64,000 bases of DNA from assembly GCA_013176395.1 (NCBI GenBank), contig JABMLP010000006.1, forward strand, positions 1,302,001-1,366,000, written 5' to 3'. Made by a program: the position numbers and the translations under genes. A model generated the notes under the pieces. It did no database searches. It had not been told where the DNA came from and saw only the letters and a list, made by a program, of their open reading frames with translations. Source of the stretch: Venturia oleaginea. Its lineage: Eukaryota; Ascomycota; Dothideomycetes; Venturiales; Venturiaceae. Positions 1 to 11,649 of the stretch are shown here, in pieces. Each line of letters starts with the position of its first letter. The stretch's first letter is position 1.

Positions 1-664
1 CATCTCCACGAGGACTCAACATTGCAGGAGAAGATGAAGCATATGACTTCGGAAGCGGTGCTGGATTCTACGTCGATGCCACCAAAGAGCCTTACTCGAA
101 AGGATACAAGATGTACAGCTACATTACTGAGGAGCTGCCAAAAGCATTATTCAAGAACTTCAGCAAGGAGCTTGATGGGTCAAGAGTTGGAATCACTGGG
201 CACAGCATGGGGGGCCATGGTGCTCTCACACTTTTCCTGAAGAACCCAGGCATGTACAAGAGTGTCAGTGCTTTTGCTCCTATCGCCAACCCATCGCAGT
301 GCCCATGGGGTGAGAAGGCGTTCAAGGGCTATTTTGGCGAGGAACAAAAGCAGAAATGGGCTGAACACGATGCGACGGAATTGATTAAGAAGTGGAAGGG
401 TGATTTGAACATACTCATCGATGTTGTATGTGTTCATAACCTCTTCGGTTGTAGAACCTGGACTAACTTTGGACGAAGGGTACTGGAGATAATTTCTACA
501 AACAAAAACAGCTGCTACCGGAGAACTTTATCGCTGCTGCAAAGGAAGCCGGTCTAGACAAAGGCATCGATTTGAGGATGCAGCCTGATTACGACCACAG
601 TTACTACTTCATCTCCACCTTTGCGGATGATCATGTCGATCATGCTGCTAAGTACCTGTTATAG
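1..664 (+). CDS. S-formylglutathione hydrolase (esterase D), 3' part
   Basis: The enzyme hydrolyses S-formylglutathione to glutathione and formate in the cytosolic formaldehyde detoxification pathway. The window opens inside the gene, in the conserved SPRGLN stretch that follows the catalytic-domain start, so the 5' exons lie to the left. The nucleophile motif [10 protein letters not shown] is at about 199-228, followed by [12 protein letters not shown] and, near the end, the PDYDHSYYF block carrying the catalytic histidine. I place one intron at 426-478 (GTATGT..AG). It restores the family sequence [21 protein letters not shown] across the junction, giving exons 1-425 and 479-664 with stop TAG at 662-664. 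The protein ends [11 protein letters not shown], a normal family C-terminus. Identification rests on family motifs and is firm; only the missing 5' end is unknown. Confidence 0.93.
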
Positions 665-1529
665 TAAGTATACCAACGCGCCAGAGTGTTCTCTAGCTGA
701 TTGGTGCAGAAGTGCGATGGATGGCGGTATTGAGGCCGACAGAGGAGACTATGAAGAGAGCAATGGTAACACTTCCAAACTGATATACGGGTGGGAAGAG
801 AAGGTCTTGCATAGATGATCAATATGAAATGCGGTCGTCTAGTATTGGATTGGAATTTGTTCCCTTCAATTCCGACTAACCTCTGCTGAACTTTGAATAA
901 TCAAATATATAGCCAGCAAAGTGGCTTCACCAAAATCTCTTGAGGCACATCTGAACTGGTAATATCGCCTGTGCACTGAAAAAGTTTTTGTTAAATTCCT
1001 GGCGAACGGAAGAAATATTTTCGCCAGATTTTTATCCGCATCGATATATAAAATCGTGATTTCAGAAACTGTGGAGACACTGGATTTAAGAAACAACTGT
1101 ACCAGTAATTCGAATTTCTCCCATCTGCCCGTGGAAGTTTACAAGACAAGCTTTCCAAGTTCTCGTCGGGCATTCAATTTCCGGGCTTAGACTCCAAGCA
1201 CACGAGACAATAATAAAGTTTTGAACAAAACCACTTTTCAAGCATCTTCGACCCGTAGTATTGTTACGCATTCCCCCTCCTGTACCCCATACCGTGAAAA
1301 ATCCCGAAACGGTCCAGTTGAAGATCAACACCACCACCACCGAACACTCCACAATTATCACTGCAAAGACCACGGAACACTATGGCTTGCTAGCTGTCCC
1401 TCCATACTGCTCCCAAGGACTCCTTGTCCTCTATAACCACCAAATGACTTTTCCACGGTAGCCTTCCGCCTTTGAATCGAATATTCAACTACACACACAT
1501 ATTACTCATACCACTCACCTCCACCGAGG
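665..1529. other. Intergenic: SFGH 3' flank and LOS1 promoter
   Basis: I see no supported gene. The stretch holds the end of the SFGH transcript and the upstream region of the exportin gene. The part just before 1530 is rich in CCACCAC/ACACAC pyrimidine-type sequence, usual for fungal 5' untranslated regions. Confidence 0.5.
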
Positions 1530-4500
1530 ATGGACGCCGGCCAGGTACAAGTGTTCCTAGGCTCGAGAAAACACATAGACTAATGCCCGACATTCAGGTT
1601 GACCAGCTCGAAAATGCGATCAACATTGCCTGGGACCCGTCCAGCTCCAACGACTTGAAAGGACAAGCCCTCAATTTCATCCACCAACTCCGTACTAATG
1701 CCACCGCCTGGCAAGTCTGCCTCCCACTATTTACGAAAGACCCTCCGGCACCAGATACCACCCGCCACTTCTGCCTCGATGTCGTCAACTTCGCTATTCA
1801 ATCTCCCCAGGTGGACGCAAACACTCGAACATACATAAAAGACAGTCTTTGGGCATACGTACAGCAGAAGTTTGGCGCTGCACAACAGGCAACAGATTCA
1901 AACCTGATTCGGAACAAGCTCACGCAAACTCTGACATACTTGTTTACGGCCTTGTACGCAAATGGCTGGGAATCTTTCTTCGACGACTTCCTCACGCTTG
2001 CTGGCAGCGGCTCTCTCGGTCAAAGCAATATCCCAGCCACAGCTCTCTACCTTCGTATCCTAGTTTCAATCCACGATGAGATTGCCGACGTTGTCATGCC
2101 GCGCACAGATCAGGAGGCAAAACGCAATGCGGAATTGAAGGACCTGGTGCGGGCAAAAGATGCACAAAAAGTCTCTTTGTCGTGGCAAGAGATTCTTGCA
2201 AAATGGAGACAAATCGACCTCAATATCGTGGAAACGTGCCTGAGAGCTGTGAGTCGATGGGTAAGCTGGGTTGATATATCACTTGTGGTCAATCAGACTG
2301 TGCTCGCAGCTCTCCTTGAAATGGCTGGCCAGCAAAATTTGCATGACCATGAAAGCACTCAAGTCAAAATCCGAGACGCTGCCATAGACACTTTCACAGA
2401 GACTGCGAGCAAGAAGATGAGGCCAGCAGAGAAGGTTGAGCTGTTGACTTACCTCAACTTAGGCACTGTCGTTGGACAATTAATCAGCAGTCCTCCGCTT
2501 GCAGAGTACCAGAACACGCCTCAGTACGATACAGATCTCGCCGAGACTGTCGCTAAGCTGGTCAATAACGTGATGCGCGATCTAGTTATCGTCTTGGACA
2601 CAGGCTCAGACGACCATACTAGGCAGCGAGCAGATGAGCTCGTGCAATCCTTTGTGCCATATGTTCTACGCTTCTTCTCCGATCAGTTTGATGAAGTTTG
2701 CTCGACAGTAATTGACTCCTTAACAGATCTTCTGAACCTGTTTCGCAAGATTGTCAAGAAGAATGCCTTGCCAGCACACTATTCTATCATGTTGTCGCCA
2801 ATTTTGAACTCCATCATTCGAAAAATGAAGTATGACGAGACTGCGGATTGGGGTGAGGACGGCGAAGAGACGGACGAGGCTGAGTTCTTTGAACTACGCA
2901 AGCGGTTGAACATCTTGCAACAATACATCGCTGCAATCGATGAGCCGATGTACATGGATACACTGACGCAATTCGTCGCCAGCACGCTAAACAAGCCGAG
3001 CAATGAACTGGCTAAGGTCGACTGGAGAGAACTTGACCTCGCCCTGTACGAAATGTACCTTTTTGGAGATCTGGCATCCAAGAACCGTGGACTTTATTCG
3101 AAAAAGGATCCCTCTTCCGTCGCATCTGCACGGCTCATTGATATGATGACGAGAATGATAGAATCAAGTAGGTGTCGGCTATCAATCGTTCGAGCCCAAC
3201 CCAGGAACTAACGATCCGCAGACATCGACACGTACCCACACCCTGCTATTCAGCTTCAATTCATGGAACTCTGCGTCAGATACCTGCCCTTTTTCGAGCA
3301 AAATCAAGGCTTCATTCCCAGAGCCTTGGAAATATTCGTGGGATATTCACACAGTCCCAAGCAAAAGGTGCGTGCTAGAGCCTGGTACCTGTTTCTCCGC
3401 TTCGTGAAAGGCCTGCGCGGACATCTCGGGGAGGTCTCGCAGACAATCATTCAAGCCATCGGCGATCTCTTAATCATAAAGGCATCTCTACCAGAAGATA
3501 GAGACGATGATGACGATGACGATGATGCCAGCGATCCTGGTCGCGATCCTCTTTTCGACAGCCAGATTCATCTCTTCGAGGCAGTCGGCTGCATCTCTTC
3601 GGCAGGTTCCATTCCAGTACAGACCAAGATATTGTATCTTCAATCAATCATGAATCCAGTTTTTGCCGATATGGAGCTGAACATCAACCCAGCCAAGAAT
3701 GGCGAGGACAGAGCGCTTTTACAGATGCACCACGATATCAAGGCATTAGGAACTCTTGCCCGTGGATATACGGACTGGATGCCCGGTGTGAAGACTATAG
3801 CCCCTCCGCCCAACGAGGTTTCTGGAGAGTTTATGCGCGCTGCGGAGGCGATTCTTGTTGCCTTGGAATCTCTGAATACTTCCGGAATGATTAGAGAAGC
3901 ATCACGGTTCTCCCTTGCGCGTCTCGTTGGTGGTTGCGGCACCAGCATTTTTGTGCAATTGCCTCGCTGGATCGAAGGACTCCTGAGTAACGCGGTCTCC
4001 AACGAGGAGATGACCTACTTCTTGGGTCTTCTGAGACAGGTCATTTTCGCTTTCAAAAGCGAGATCTTCACTGTTCTCGATGCCGTCCTGACGCCGTTAT
4101 TGAGAAGAGTCTTTGAGAAACTTTCAGAAACTCCAACTGGGACCGATGATGAGATTCAACTCAACTTGCTACGGAGGGAATATCTGAACTTTGTCCTTAT
4201 CATCTTGATGCACGACCTTGGAGGCGTGTTTGTCAGCGCAAGTAAGTCAAGCCTCGCTGTTCGTGCAGGTTAATGCTCGACACTAATCAATCATGTAGAC
4301 AACCAATCTATCTTCGAGTCGTTCATCGAAGCCGTCAGCCACTTTGCCCGCTCGCCTGACGACCTTACGACTTCTCGCCTTGCATTCTCCGTTCTCACCA
4401 AGATGACATCGGTTTGGGGTGGTCCAGACGTTCCACTCTCCGGCAGGCCAAACACCACTTCCCCTCCTACGAGCCCAACCACTCTTGCTCCATCTCCATT

Positions 4501-4801
4501 GTTACCAGGCTTTGATCAGTTCGCAATCACAAAATTTTCGCCACTGAGTTGGGCTATTCCCTCAACACCAGGGTTCAGGGTGCATGATCCATCCAGCAGA
4601 GCGCTGGTTCATGATATAGCAACACTACAACAGGAGATAATGAAGAAGACGGGAAGCATGTATATTCAAGCTCTTGGTCGAGAGCTGAGGGGCATGGGAA
4701 TGGGGGAGGCGGACGTGGAGCTCTACCTCACGAAGCTGGGTGGAGATTCCAAGGTCTTCAAAGACTTCCTTGTCAGCTTCCTGGGCAGAGGCGGAGCTTG
4801 A
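1530..4801 (+). CDS. los1: Exportin-T (tRNA exportin, Los1/Xpot family)
   Basis: This is a karyopherin that carries mature tRNA out of the nucleus with Ran-GTP. Four exons fit: 1530-1544, 1598-3167, 3222-4241 and 4299-4801. The tiny first exon encodes MDAGQ and splices over a 53-nt intron (ACTAAT branch at about 1580) to VDQLENAINIAWDP, the usual family N-terminus. A longer uninterrupted reading from 1472 is possible but not family-like. HEAT-repeat helices run throughout, and the block DLKGQALNFIHQLRTNATAW near residues 18-37 is the Xpo1-like N-terminal region. An acidic run of eight aspartates lies near 3505-3530. The other two introns restore the reading IES-N-IDTYPHPAIQLQF and VSA-N-NQSIFESF. 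The length, about 1035 residues, suits fungal Los1. Identification is by family resemblance only. Confidence 0.9.
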
Positions 4802-5438
4802 GCTCGTCTGTTCTGAGAAAGGAATGAAACAAATGCCAGTCACTCTGGCTTGGAATGACTGCAATGATGGATACGGGGAGGCCTTTGCAATTTCTGGGGT
4901 TGGGATGCACAATACCACGGGAGAAAATTTGTTCTTTTGATAGATTGCCTTCAAAATCTGAATGATAGATCTCTGTTAAGTCGCTGAATGCGCGCTACTG
5001 CCTATTTGTCGGTTGTTCTGTGCCAGTTAAGAATTTCGAATTTCGATCTGAAATTCTACATCGATGATGTCAATGTTCCCTTCGGAGAATTCGGAGAATT
5101 CGGACCGCAATATTCCTAGGGATTGGTTTGTATATTTCTAGAACAGGACACATGAAACTGGATCTAGATGTGGCGTCTATCAACGGTTAGGCGCTTGTTT
5201 GTTTACAATGGAGCATTTGTCATGTGACGCCTGCTTAAACTCCAGGGCTGTCTCGGCCGCCCAGACAAACTCTTGTTATATCACTTACTGTGTCACCATC
5301 AACCTTTTTCATCCGGGCTACACCAAATCTCTAGCGGCGTCTGAACCTCTGCTGCCCTCGAGCAACGACGTCGATTGTCAGATAGATCGATCCGCTCATC
5401 GCTTTCGCTGTCGCAATCTTCAAAACAGCAACCATACA
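4802..5438. other. Intergenic, no gene seen
   Basis: Nothing is supported here except a short direct repeat of CGGAGAATT at 5083-5104. The frame of the next gene stays open back to 5199, so a longer N-terminus for it cannot be excluded. Confidence 0.45.
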
Positions 5439-6599
5439 ATGGCGTCCACTTGTCGCAAACGAGGAGCAAGCGGGAGTCCTGACGACAGTAGTTCGTCCAC
5501 AATGTCTAGCTACCCTTCGGCGGGAGAGGCGAATGATGGTGAGGATAGGAGGAAGGATGGTACGATTGTCAACAATCAGTCAACAGACCCATCCCCAACT
5601 CGTCCTTCTAAAAAGGCCAAGAAAGACCGCAAACCAAAATCGTTCATGGATCTACCAAGGGAGCTGCGTGACCAGATCTATCGAGAGGTGTTGACACATC
5701 TTGGTCCAATTGAGATACAACAACCCAAATTCCACCTGGCGGTTCGAGCTGTGCCGGCCTTGTCCGTTGCTATCCTGAGGACGACAAGAAAGATCTACGA
5801 GGAAGCGCTGAGCATCATGTTCTCTGAAAATTACTTTGTTCTCGACTTGAACATGATTACGGCAATTGACTGGCTCGGATCGCTTCCTACAACTAGGCTC
5901 TCCAACTTCGTGTCTGAGATCGGCTTATCTAAGGCTATCATGACTGGCTACCTACGGCTCGAATTAGGGCTCTTTGACTCCAGCAAGCTACGTCAAGATT
6001 TTATCAAGAAGCTTGTTTATGAGCTGAACATCAAAACTATCAACATTGAGGTTCCAGATCAGTTCAAACCTGACCCTCGCGCAGCGGCAGCAGCAGCAGC
6101 CAATCCTGTTGCTAATCCGCTCCTCGCCTTCCGCTCGAGATCCGACTACTCCTGGTCGTTCACCAAAGAGTTACTCGACGTATTGCTTGATAGTGGGTTC
6201 ACAACCTTGCGTCTAAACTATGCATCACCTCATCCGTCGAAGGACCCTCATGATCTGGTCAAACTTTACGCATTTGCCAGGGTTCTCTACAAGGACGACG
6301 AATTCGATGTTGAGACGGCGGTCAAGCGTACCGAAATGGCGCGGGAGGCTGGGAGACGGCCTGAGTTTGCCGATAGAGCTGCTGTTGAGAGACATGTCCG
6401 TATGAATCGACGGATGAGAGACGTAGCTGCTAAGTACGACACTTCTCAGCGTGCATGGGAGAAGAACGGGACTGCGGTGATTGTAAGGGCTTGGGATGAT
6501 GGTGTGGGCGGTGAGAAGAACAATGAAGGGCTATTCGAGATGAGGCAATTGGTCAAGGAGGCTTCAGAGAACTTGCCACGAGAGGGATGGTTTGATTAA
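5439..6599 (+). CDS. F-box-like hypothetical protein
   Basis: This is a single-exon protein of 386 residues. Residues 1-65 are Ser/Gly-rich and disordered and end in a basic patch (KKAKKDRKPK), a possible nuclear signal. Residues about 67-86 read FMDLPRELRDQIYREVL, the leucine/proline helix of fungal F-box-like domains, followed by a TTRKIYEEALSIMF segment typical of the large fungal families found as DUF-type or F-box-like proteins. An alanine run (seven Ala) lies near residue 215. I chose the ATG at 5439 over the in-frame one at 5199 because the extra 80 codons look unlike protein and the ACAATGG context is good. Such proteins are often substrate adaptors of SCF ubiquitin ligases; that role is inference here. 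Confidence 0.75.
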   Translation: MASTCRKRGASGSPDDSSSSTMSSYPSAGEANDGEDRRKDGTIVNNQSTDPSPTRPSKKAKKDRKPKSFMDLPRELRDQIYREVLTHLGPIEIQQPKFHLAVRAVPALSVAILRTTRKIYEEALSIMFSENYFVLDLNMITAIDWLGSLPTTRLSNFVSEIGLSKAIMTGYLRLELGLFDSSKLRQDFIKKLVYELNIKTINIEVPDQFKPDPRAAAAAAANPVANPLLAFRSRSDYSWSFTKELLDVLLDSGFTTLRLNYASPHPSKDPHDLVKLYAFARVLYKDDEFDVETAVKRTEMAREAGRRPEFADRAAVERHVRMNRRMRDVAAKYDTSQRAWEKNGTAVIVRAWDDGVGGEKNNEGLFEMRQLVKEASENLPREGWFD

Positions 6600-7256
6600 C
6601 CTCGGATGGATCAAAATAGGAAAAATAGCGAGATTTATACCCAGACGTTTCGGTCTCACCAAGATGTTTCGCCTTGTCTTATCGAGCCGTCGATGATTGT
6701 TTAGGAAAGGATCTAATAATATGTCTACACAATGACCTATTTCTGTGATTGCGGGTTCACGATAACCAGAAACGAAGCCCAATCAAACCCTCAGGAGCTC
6801 GCCATGAACTCCGCAACCCTAGCGCTCCAGACCTATCAAGGATGAGATCTATATAATATGTCCACCTCCAAATCCGGCCTAATCACTCGGAGCTGCCCAA
6901 GAGATCAGACCACAAATCCATCACGCCTCTCAATCTAGTTAGACCTGATACCGACCCTGCAGCGGGGGGATATTCTTAGAAAAGCCGGATTGTCGCAGAC
7001 CGCGGAGAGCGGAACAGCTTGCGCCCGCGGAGAGCGGAACAGCTTGCGCCTGCATTCATCTTCATACACAATCGCGGCCATTGCGCCTCCAAACAAGCAA
7101 GCTGAAGAGAAAAGTACGACCGATCTATACGCCGAGACATTGGAGGACCACCCCCTGAAGAATCCGTCTGACCATCCTCGAACCACCACGAAATGCGCTC
7201 CTCGCCCGCCATCCCAACTTAAACCGCGAAGGTTGCTTGCATTACTTGCTTAGGTT
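6600..7256. other. Intergenic upstream of the Zn2Cys6 gene
   Basis: No supported gene. A 23-base direct repeat (core CCGCGGAGAGCGGAACAGCT) occurs twice back to back at about 7000-7050. Its inverted CGGAG/CCGCGG-like triplets resemble the CGG half-sites that Zn2Cys6 regulators bind, so an autoregulatory site is conceivable. Confidence 0.4.
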
Positions 7257-7268
7257 GTGGACCGAGTG

Positions 7269-9654
7269 ATGGGCCCCAAATCTAAAGCCTGCGTCGCCTG
7301 TCGCGTGGCTAAGAGAACATGCATCCATAACGACCACCCACCGTGCAAGAGGTGCAAAGATCGGGGCGATGAGTGTTTCTTTCCGCCGCCGGGGACGAGT
7401 AATTTGCATCGCCAGCCGCGGGGGTTGAGGCCGGGGAGGCAGAGGATGGAGATCAAGGAGATGAGTGCGAGTCCTGGGGGTGATGGGCATGGGGGGCCTC
7501 AATCTGTGGTTGGGAGGGACGGGGTAAGAGGGGCAAGTGTTGCGGGTAGGAGGGTCGGAGAGGGTGAGGGTGTGGATTTGAGTACGAGGGATCCGTTTAC
7601 ACTTTTTACGGATGAGGTTAAGAATTCTTATTTGAGGTGTTCTTATAAATGGTGCTTTCACCACATTCCGACCTTATTGGATAAGGTGAGAAAGAGAGCG
7701 TTGGAGGGGAGTTTGATTTGGGCTATTCTTGCGCTGGCGATAAGGTATGGTTTATACTCAGGCCCACCGTTTTGGAGGTTCGGGGAGCAGGAATTGGTTG
7801 GGAGAGAATTTGGAAGCTAATTGATGCGAACAGATTTACGAGTGATCCTCCTTCGCCATTTGGAACGCCGCTTGAAGCGAGTAATGCCTTTGCGGCGCAT
7901 GCGCGATCGATCATACTTCAGGATATGGAACAACCAACTGTCAGTCGGATACAAACGCTTCTTATGATTACGGGACATTCTTGGGGCGCAGGAGAAGGAA
8001 GAAGAGCGTGGATGTTCTTAGGCATGGCAGTTCGTGGAGCACAAGTCATTGGACTCTTTCAAGAATCAGGCCCGACACTTACACGCGAGGAATTCATACT
8101 AGCGGAAGAGAGGAGACGGACAGCCTGGACGTGTTTTCTCATGGACAGTCTACTCAGTGGAGGCAAGGGCAGGAGGAGGAGTTTGGCGGCGGAGGACATG
8201 CATATTCAACTTCCTTGCGATACCGGATATTTCTACTTCGGAGAACCGGTGAGGTGTCAAAGGATAGATGAGACAGAGGAGGATCTAAGAGTTGTGAGGA
8301 TGGCATCGCAGGGTCGTCTTGACATTGGAAATATTGGCATCGTAGGGTATACAATGCAAGTCGCGGACACTTGGGGAGCAGTGGCACGATGGGCATGCTC
8401 GACGACCGACGACTTACCTTGGGAACGAGCTTCCGAGTATCAGACCCTCATGAGAGCTCTGGAGCGGTGGCGGACGTCTCTGCCAAGTCGACTGGCTTAT
8501 AGTGTTTCCTCGCTTCATGCTCACAGCGCTTCAGATCAGGGACAGGCATTCTGCTATATGCATTCCGTTTACTTAATGTGTCTCATGTTCCTCAACCGCT
8601 CCTACCTTCAATCCCTCCCTGAAGTCGAACCGCGGAAACGAGCTCCCACAGGATCAGATTTGGAACGACATTGGCATCAATGGGAGCTTCAGTCGAAGAA
8701 AGAGTTGCTTGCTGTTGCAAACCAAGTCTGCGAGATGCTCTATGAGATGCGGAATTTTGGGCTCTTCTTTTTGAGGGGTCTGGTCCCTTGGATTGGCTTC
8801 ACGGCTTATACTGCTACGGGGATCATGCTTTATTATTATCATTTCCCGGATCAGAATGAAAAGGGGAATGCCATGAGTCAGGCAAGGGATCATGTTGTTC
8901 AAGGGTGTATGTTTTTGAAGGATATGAAGGGAAGTTGGCCAATGGCTGATACATGGGTCAGTATTTCCCCTTTTTTTGTGCCTGATGTGATGTCAAAAGG
9001 TTTGCTAATATTTCAAAACAGCGCGAGACGATTAAGCAGATGCAAATTTATTACTCCAACGTAAAAACCAAAGGCGAACAATCCGTCACGCAAGACGAAC
9101 GCCGTGAAATGCGAAATGCGATCGTCGATTACGGTGCCCTGCAGCCCTCCCCCGTTCACTCTTCATCTGAAAATGAGGACGGTCCTGCCGCCGGTCTCCT
9201 GGGAAAATTGAAGCTACAGTATATCACAAGTGTATCCTCCTCAGCACCGATGCCAAACGCAGCAACAGTCCAAACACCAGTCACCCTCCCTTCTCTTCAA
9301 AACTCTCCTGTACCATATAACCCGAATTCACCGATGCCCCACCAGCAGCAATCGCCCATGTCGCATCATCAACAGCATCATCAATCATCAATGCCGCATA
9401 AAAACCAATCACACATGGCCTTTAAACGAAGTCCCAGTACTGCAGTCGGGAGTCCTAATGTTGGACAGCATCAGCAGATAACGGGGTCCCAGGCTGGGGG
9501 AGGCTACCAGACTTTGCAATTGGACTTTTTGAGTCCGGGCTTCGATATGTTCGAGATGGATTTTAATATTAATGATGGGGATTTGGAGAGTGCCATTGCC
9601 GATGCGGCGCAAGGTTTCTGGAATGACTTTCCAGGGGAGGTTGAGGTTTTGTGA
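7269..9654 (+). CDS. Zn(II)2Cys6 transcription factor, with an apparent frameshift
   Basis: This is a fungal binuclear-cluster regulator. The DNA-binding motif CVACRVAKRTC...CKRC...C (C-x2-C-x6-C..C-x2-C-x6-C) sits at the N-terminus, followed by a proline/glycine-rich linker and a fungal_trans-type middle domain (ITGHSWGAGEGRRAWMFLGM, then EERRRTAWTCFLMD). The C-terminal tail is His/Gln/Pro-rich (MPHQQQSPMSHHQQHHQ) and ends in an acidic segment. One clear intron is 8957-9021. Before it, the reading changes frame near 7800-7815: GPPFWRFGEQELVGREF lies in one frame and KLIDANRFTSDPPSPF in the next, with no normal-sized intron between. A 62-nt intron 7745-7806 would restore the frame but deletes conserved-looking sequence and has a poor acceptor. 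The start may also be the ATG at 7257. Target genes are unknown. Confidence 0.8.
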
Positions 9655-10343
9655 GTGCTTGAGGGAAAGAGATGGGAAGGACAGGGGAAAGAGGAAGACA
9701 GACGTGTTTCTTATCTGGCATGTCCGAAGAAATCCAGTCTATCAAGATGTTGAGCAAAGAATTCGGAGGGTGTACATGATCACGATATATGGATAGATAC
9801 ATAGCGATCTGGGATTGGCTGGAAAACCTGACGAAAAGTCGATGGATGAGTTTGGTGCCAAGCGTGGGTCTCTCTCTGACTTTTCTTAGATATGGATTGC
9901 GAGATACTCATGTCTATTTACGGTGAATACAAGATATTCAAGATTTGTCTCGCGGTGGTGGTTTAGAGCAAGGCCCAGTATGTATAAGTTTTCGATCCCG
10001 ATGGCTAGGCCAGTGCTCGACCAGGAGTACGACGAGTAAGCTTGGATGAGGAGATTGGAGTTGTTTGATAGGAGAGGGAAAGGCTTCTCAGCCACGTAGC
10101 GCAGTTGGATGGTAGGCGCGATCAGGCGAACGCGCTTACCTTGACGATGAAGATGCTGTTTTATAGATACCTACTCTCGAACTCTTCTTCGTCCTATCTA
10201 CGCACTTTACTTGAGCTTCGCAAAGACTACACCGGAGCTTGGCGAGGACTTCACTCGGATTTTGCAAACGCTTAACAAGAAATCCATCAAACCAACACAT
10301 ACAGCACACACCTGCCATCAACAACCTCTCCAAGACGGCCAAA
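9655..10343. other. Intergenic, no gene seen
   Basis: This holds the 3' flank of the regulator and the upstream region of the small membrane-protein pair. I see no gene, tRNA or repeat. Confidence 0.45.
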
Positions 10344-10652
10344 ATGGCTATCCCCACTTATATCTGTCCATCCATGGCTACCGAGGCGCCGTACCTCATA
10401 GACGCAGCAACAACCGTCAACCTCCCCTCGAACATCGTACTCCCGATTGGCAAATTTTTCCCTCAATTTCCGCCAGATGACAACACAGTTGTTGATCTCG
10501 TATCTGCCTTTTTCGTGTGTACCTTCTACATGTGGATTCTTCTCTTCGTTACAGTCTTCACCACGGCATTCGTGGTTGTTCCGAATATTTGCATTCTAGA
10601 ATTCTCACACCGCCTCAAACGCATAAAGAGAGGAGGGGAGAAAAGCGAGTGA
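10344..10652 (+). CDS. Small one-pass membrane protein, copy 1 of a tandem pair
   Basis: An uncharacterised protein of 102 residues. I start it at the ATG in CAAAATGGC, which begins MAIPTYICPSMATEAPYLID. An N-terminal half with TTVNLPSNIVLPIGKFFPQF is followed by a strong hydrophobic segment (residues about 52-85, WILLFVTVFTTAFVVVP) and a short basic tail (HRLKRIKRGG). This predicts an extracytoplasmic N-terminus and a cytoplasmic basic C-terminus. A second copy lies about 275 bp downstream with the same order of motifs (AP[YF], TT[VI].NL, LP[IV]GK[FY], T[MV]VD). I do not recognise the family; no function can be given. Confidence 0.6.
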   Translation: MAIPTYICPSMATEAPYLIDAATTVNLPSNIVLPIGKFFPQFPPDDNTVVDLVSAFFVCTFYMWILLFVTVFTTAFVVVPNICILEFSHRLKRIKRGGEKSE

Positions 10653-10926
10653 ATGGTGATCGAGATGCGAGGGTGAAGATTTGGTTGACAGTTGGGATGG
10701 ATTGAGCTGTTTGAACCAAGGTTGGACAAAGCATATCCTCTCGCATAAATTTCGCACACATGTTTTCGAACCTCTTCACTTTCTTCTCGACACCATACTC
10801 CACTCGGACATTAGGACTATAGCAAGATGTTGGCCGAAGAACCCGGAAAATCCATCGACAACGGTTAAAAGACATTGCAAGCCGACATCCGTAAAGCTCG
10901 AACTTTTCGACAACTTCATACTCGAT

Positions 10927-11362
10927 ATGTCAGAGTGCAACTACGTACCATCCGAAGGCGCGCCATTCGTCTACATGAATGAAACCACGATCTGGAACCT
11001 CACATCTACCGTCAGCCTCCCCGTCGGCAAATATCTCCCGAGCAGTCCTTACCCCGTTCATACAATGGTCGATTACATCTACAGCCTTCTGGACCGAGAC
11101 AATTTACTTTTTCCTCTATATCCTTGCCATTACGATGGTAGCTATTATCACAGTTGCGGCGGCCTTGGCTGTTGGGTATGCCGTGCGGCTGGTTGGCAGG
11201 GGTATACAATTTCTTTCTCATCGGGCAAGGGAGAAGTTGAGAAGAGGTGGTGGGGTTGCTGAGAGGGGGGATCTTTTGGTTGGGTATGGTGTTGATGTTA
11301 GGGATGGGCGGGATGGGAGTGAGTCCTGTTATAGCAGTGATGGGACGTTCATGGATGCATGA
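10927..11362 (+). pseudogene. Small one-pass membrane protein, copy 2, frame broken
   Basis: This is a paralogue of the preceding gene. From the ATG at 10927 the first half reads APFVYMNETTIWNL...LPVGKYLPS and HTMVDYIYSLL in one frame. The matching membrane segment (IYFFLYILAITMVAIITVAA) and basic tail (HRAREKLRRGG) continue in the next frame to the stop at 11360-11362. The switch lies between about 11080 and 11112, most simply at the T5 run 11108-11112. A basic C-terminus after the membrane segment, as in copy 1, supports the joined reading. Either the copy is a recent pseudogene or one base is wrong in the assembly. The N-x-T sites (NETT, NLTST) would fit a lumenal N-terminus. Confidence 0.5.
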
Positions 11363-11649
11363 TTACGACTGGAAGGTTTGGACCTGCTTGGTGATTTCTG
11401 TGGCTGGAAATTGCATGTTTGTTGTAGTACCCTATTTTGGACTCGTTTGTCCATACATTGTGTTCATAAGGGATAATCGACATTACTTTTTTCTCCACCC
11501 AATAACCTTTCTAAGACCCAGACCGAGGCCACGAGGTTTTTTACGTTATTATACCAATATATACACATTACGGGGTAACAGTTATAATATCATTAGCGCT
11601 TCGTGGTCGCGCAATGAGTCGACATCACATATTGCCACGTCAACGACTG

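Noticed and set aside
1472..1529. Longer N-terminus for the exportin-T gene from an upstream ATG
   Set aside because: The ATG at 1530 with a 53-nt intron gives the family N-terminus, whereas the upstream codons do not resemble it.
5199..5438. 80-residue N-terminal extension of the F-box-like protein
   Set aside because: Its composition looks like leader sequence, and the downstream ATG has the better context.
10093..10140. tRNA-like text (GTAGCGCAGTTGGAT)
   Set aside because: No acceptor stem, T-loop or anticodon arm can be folded around it.
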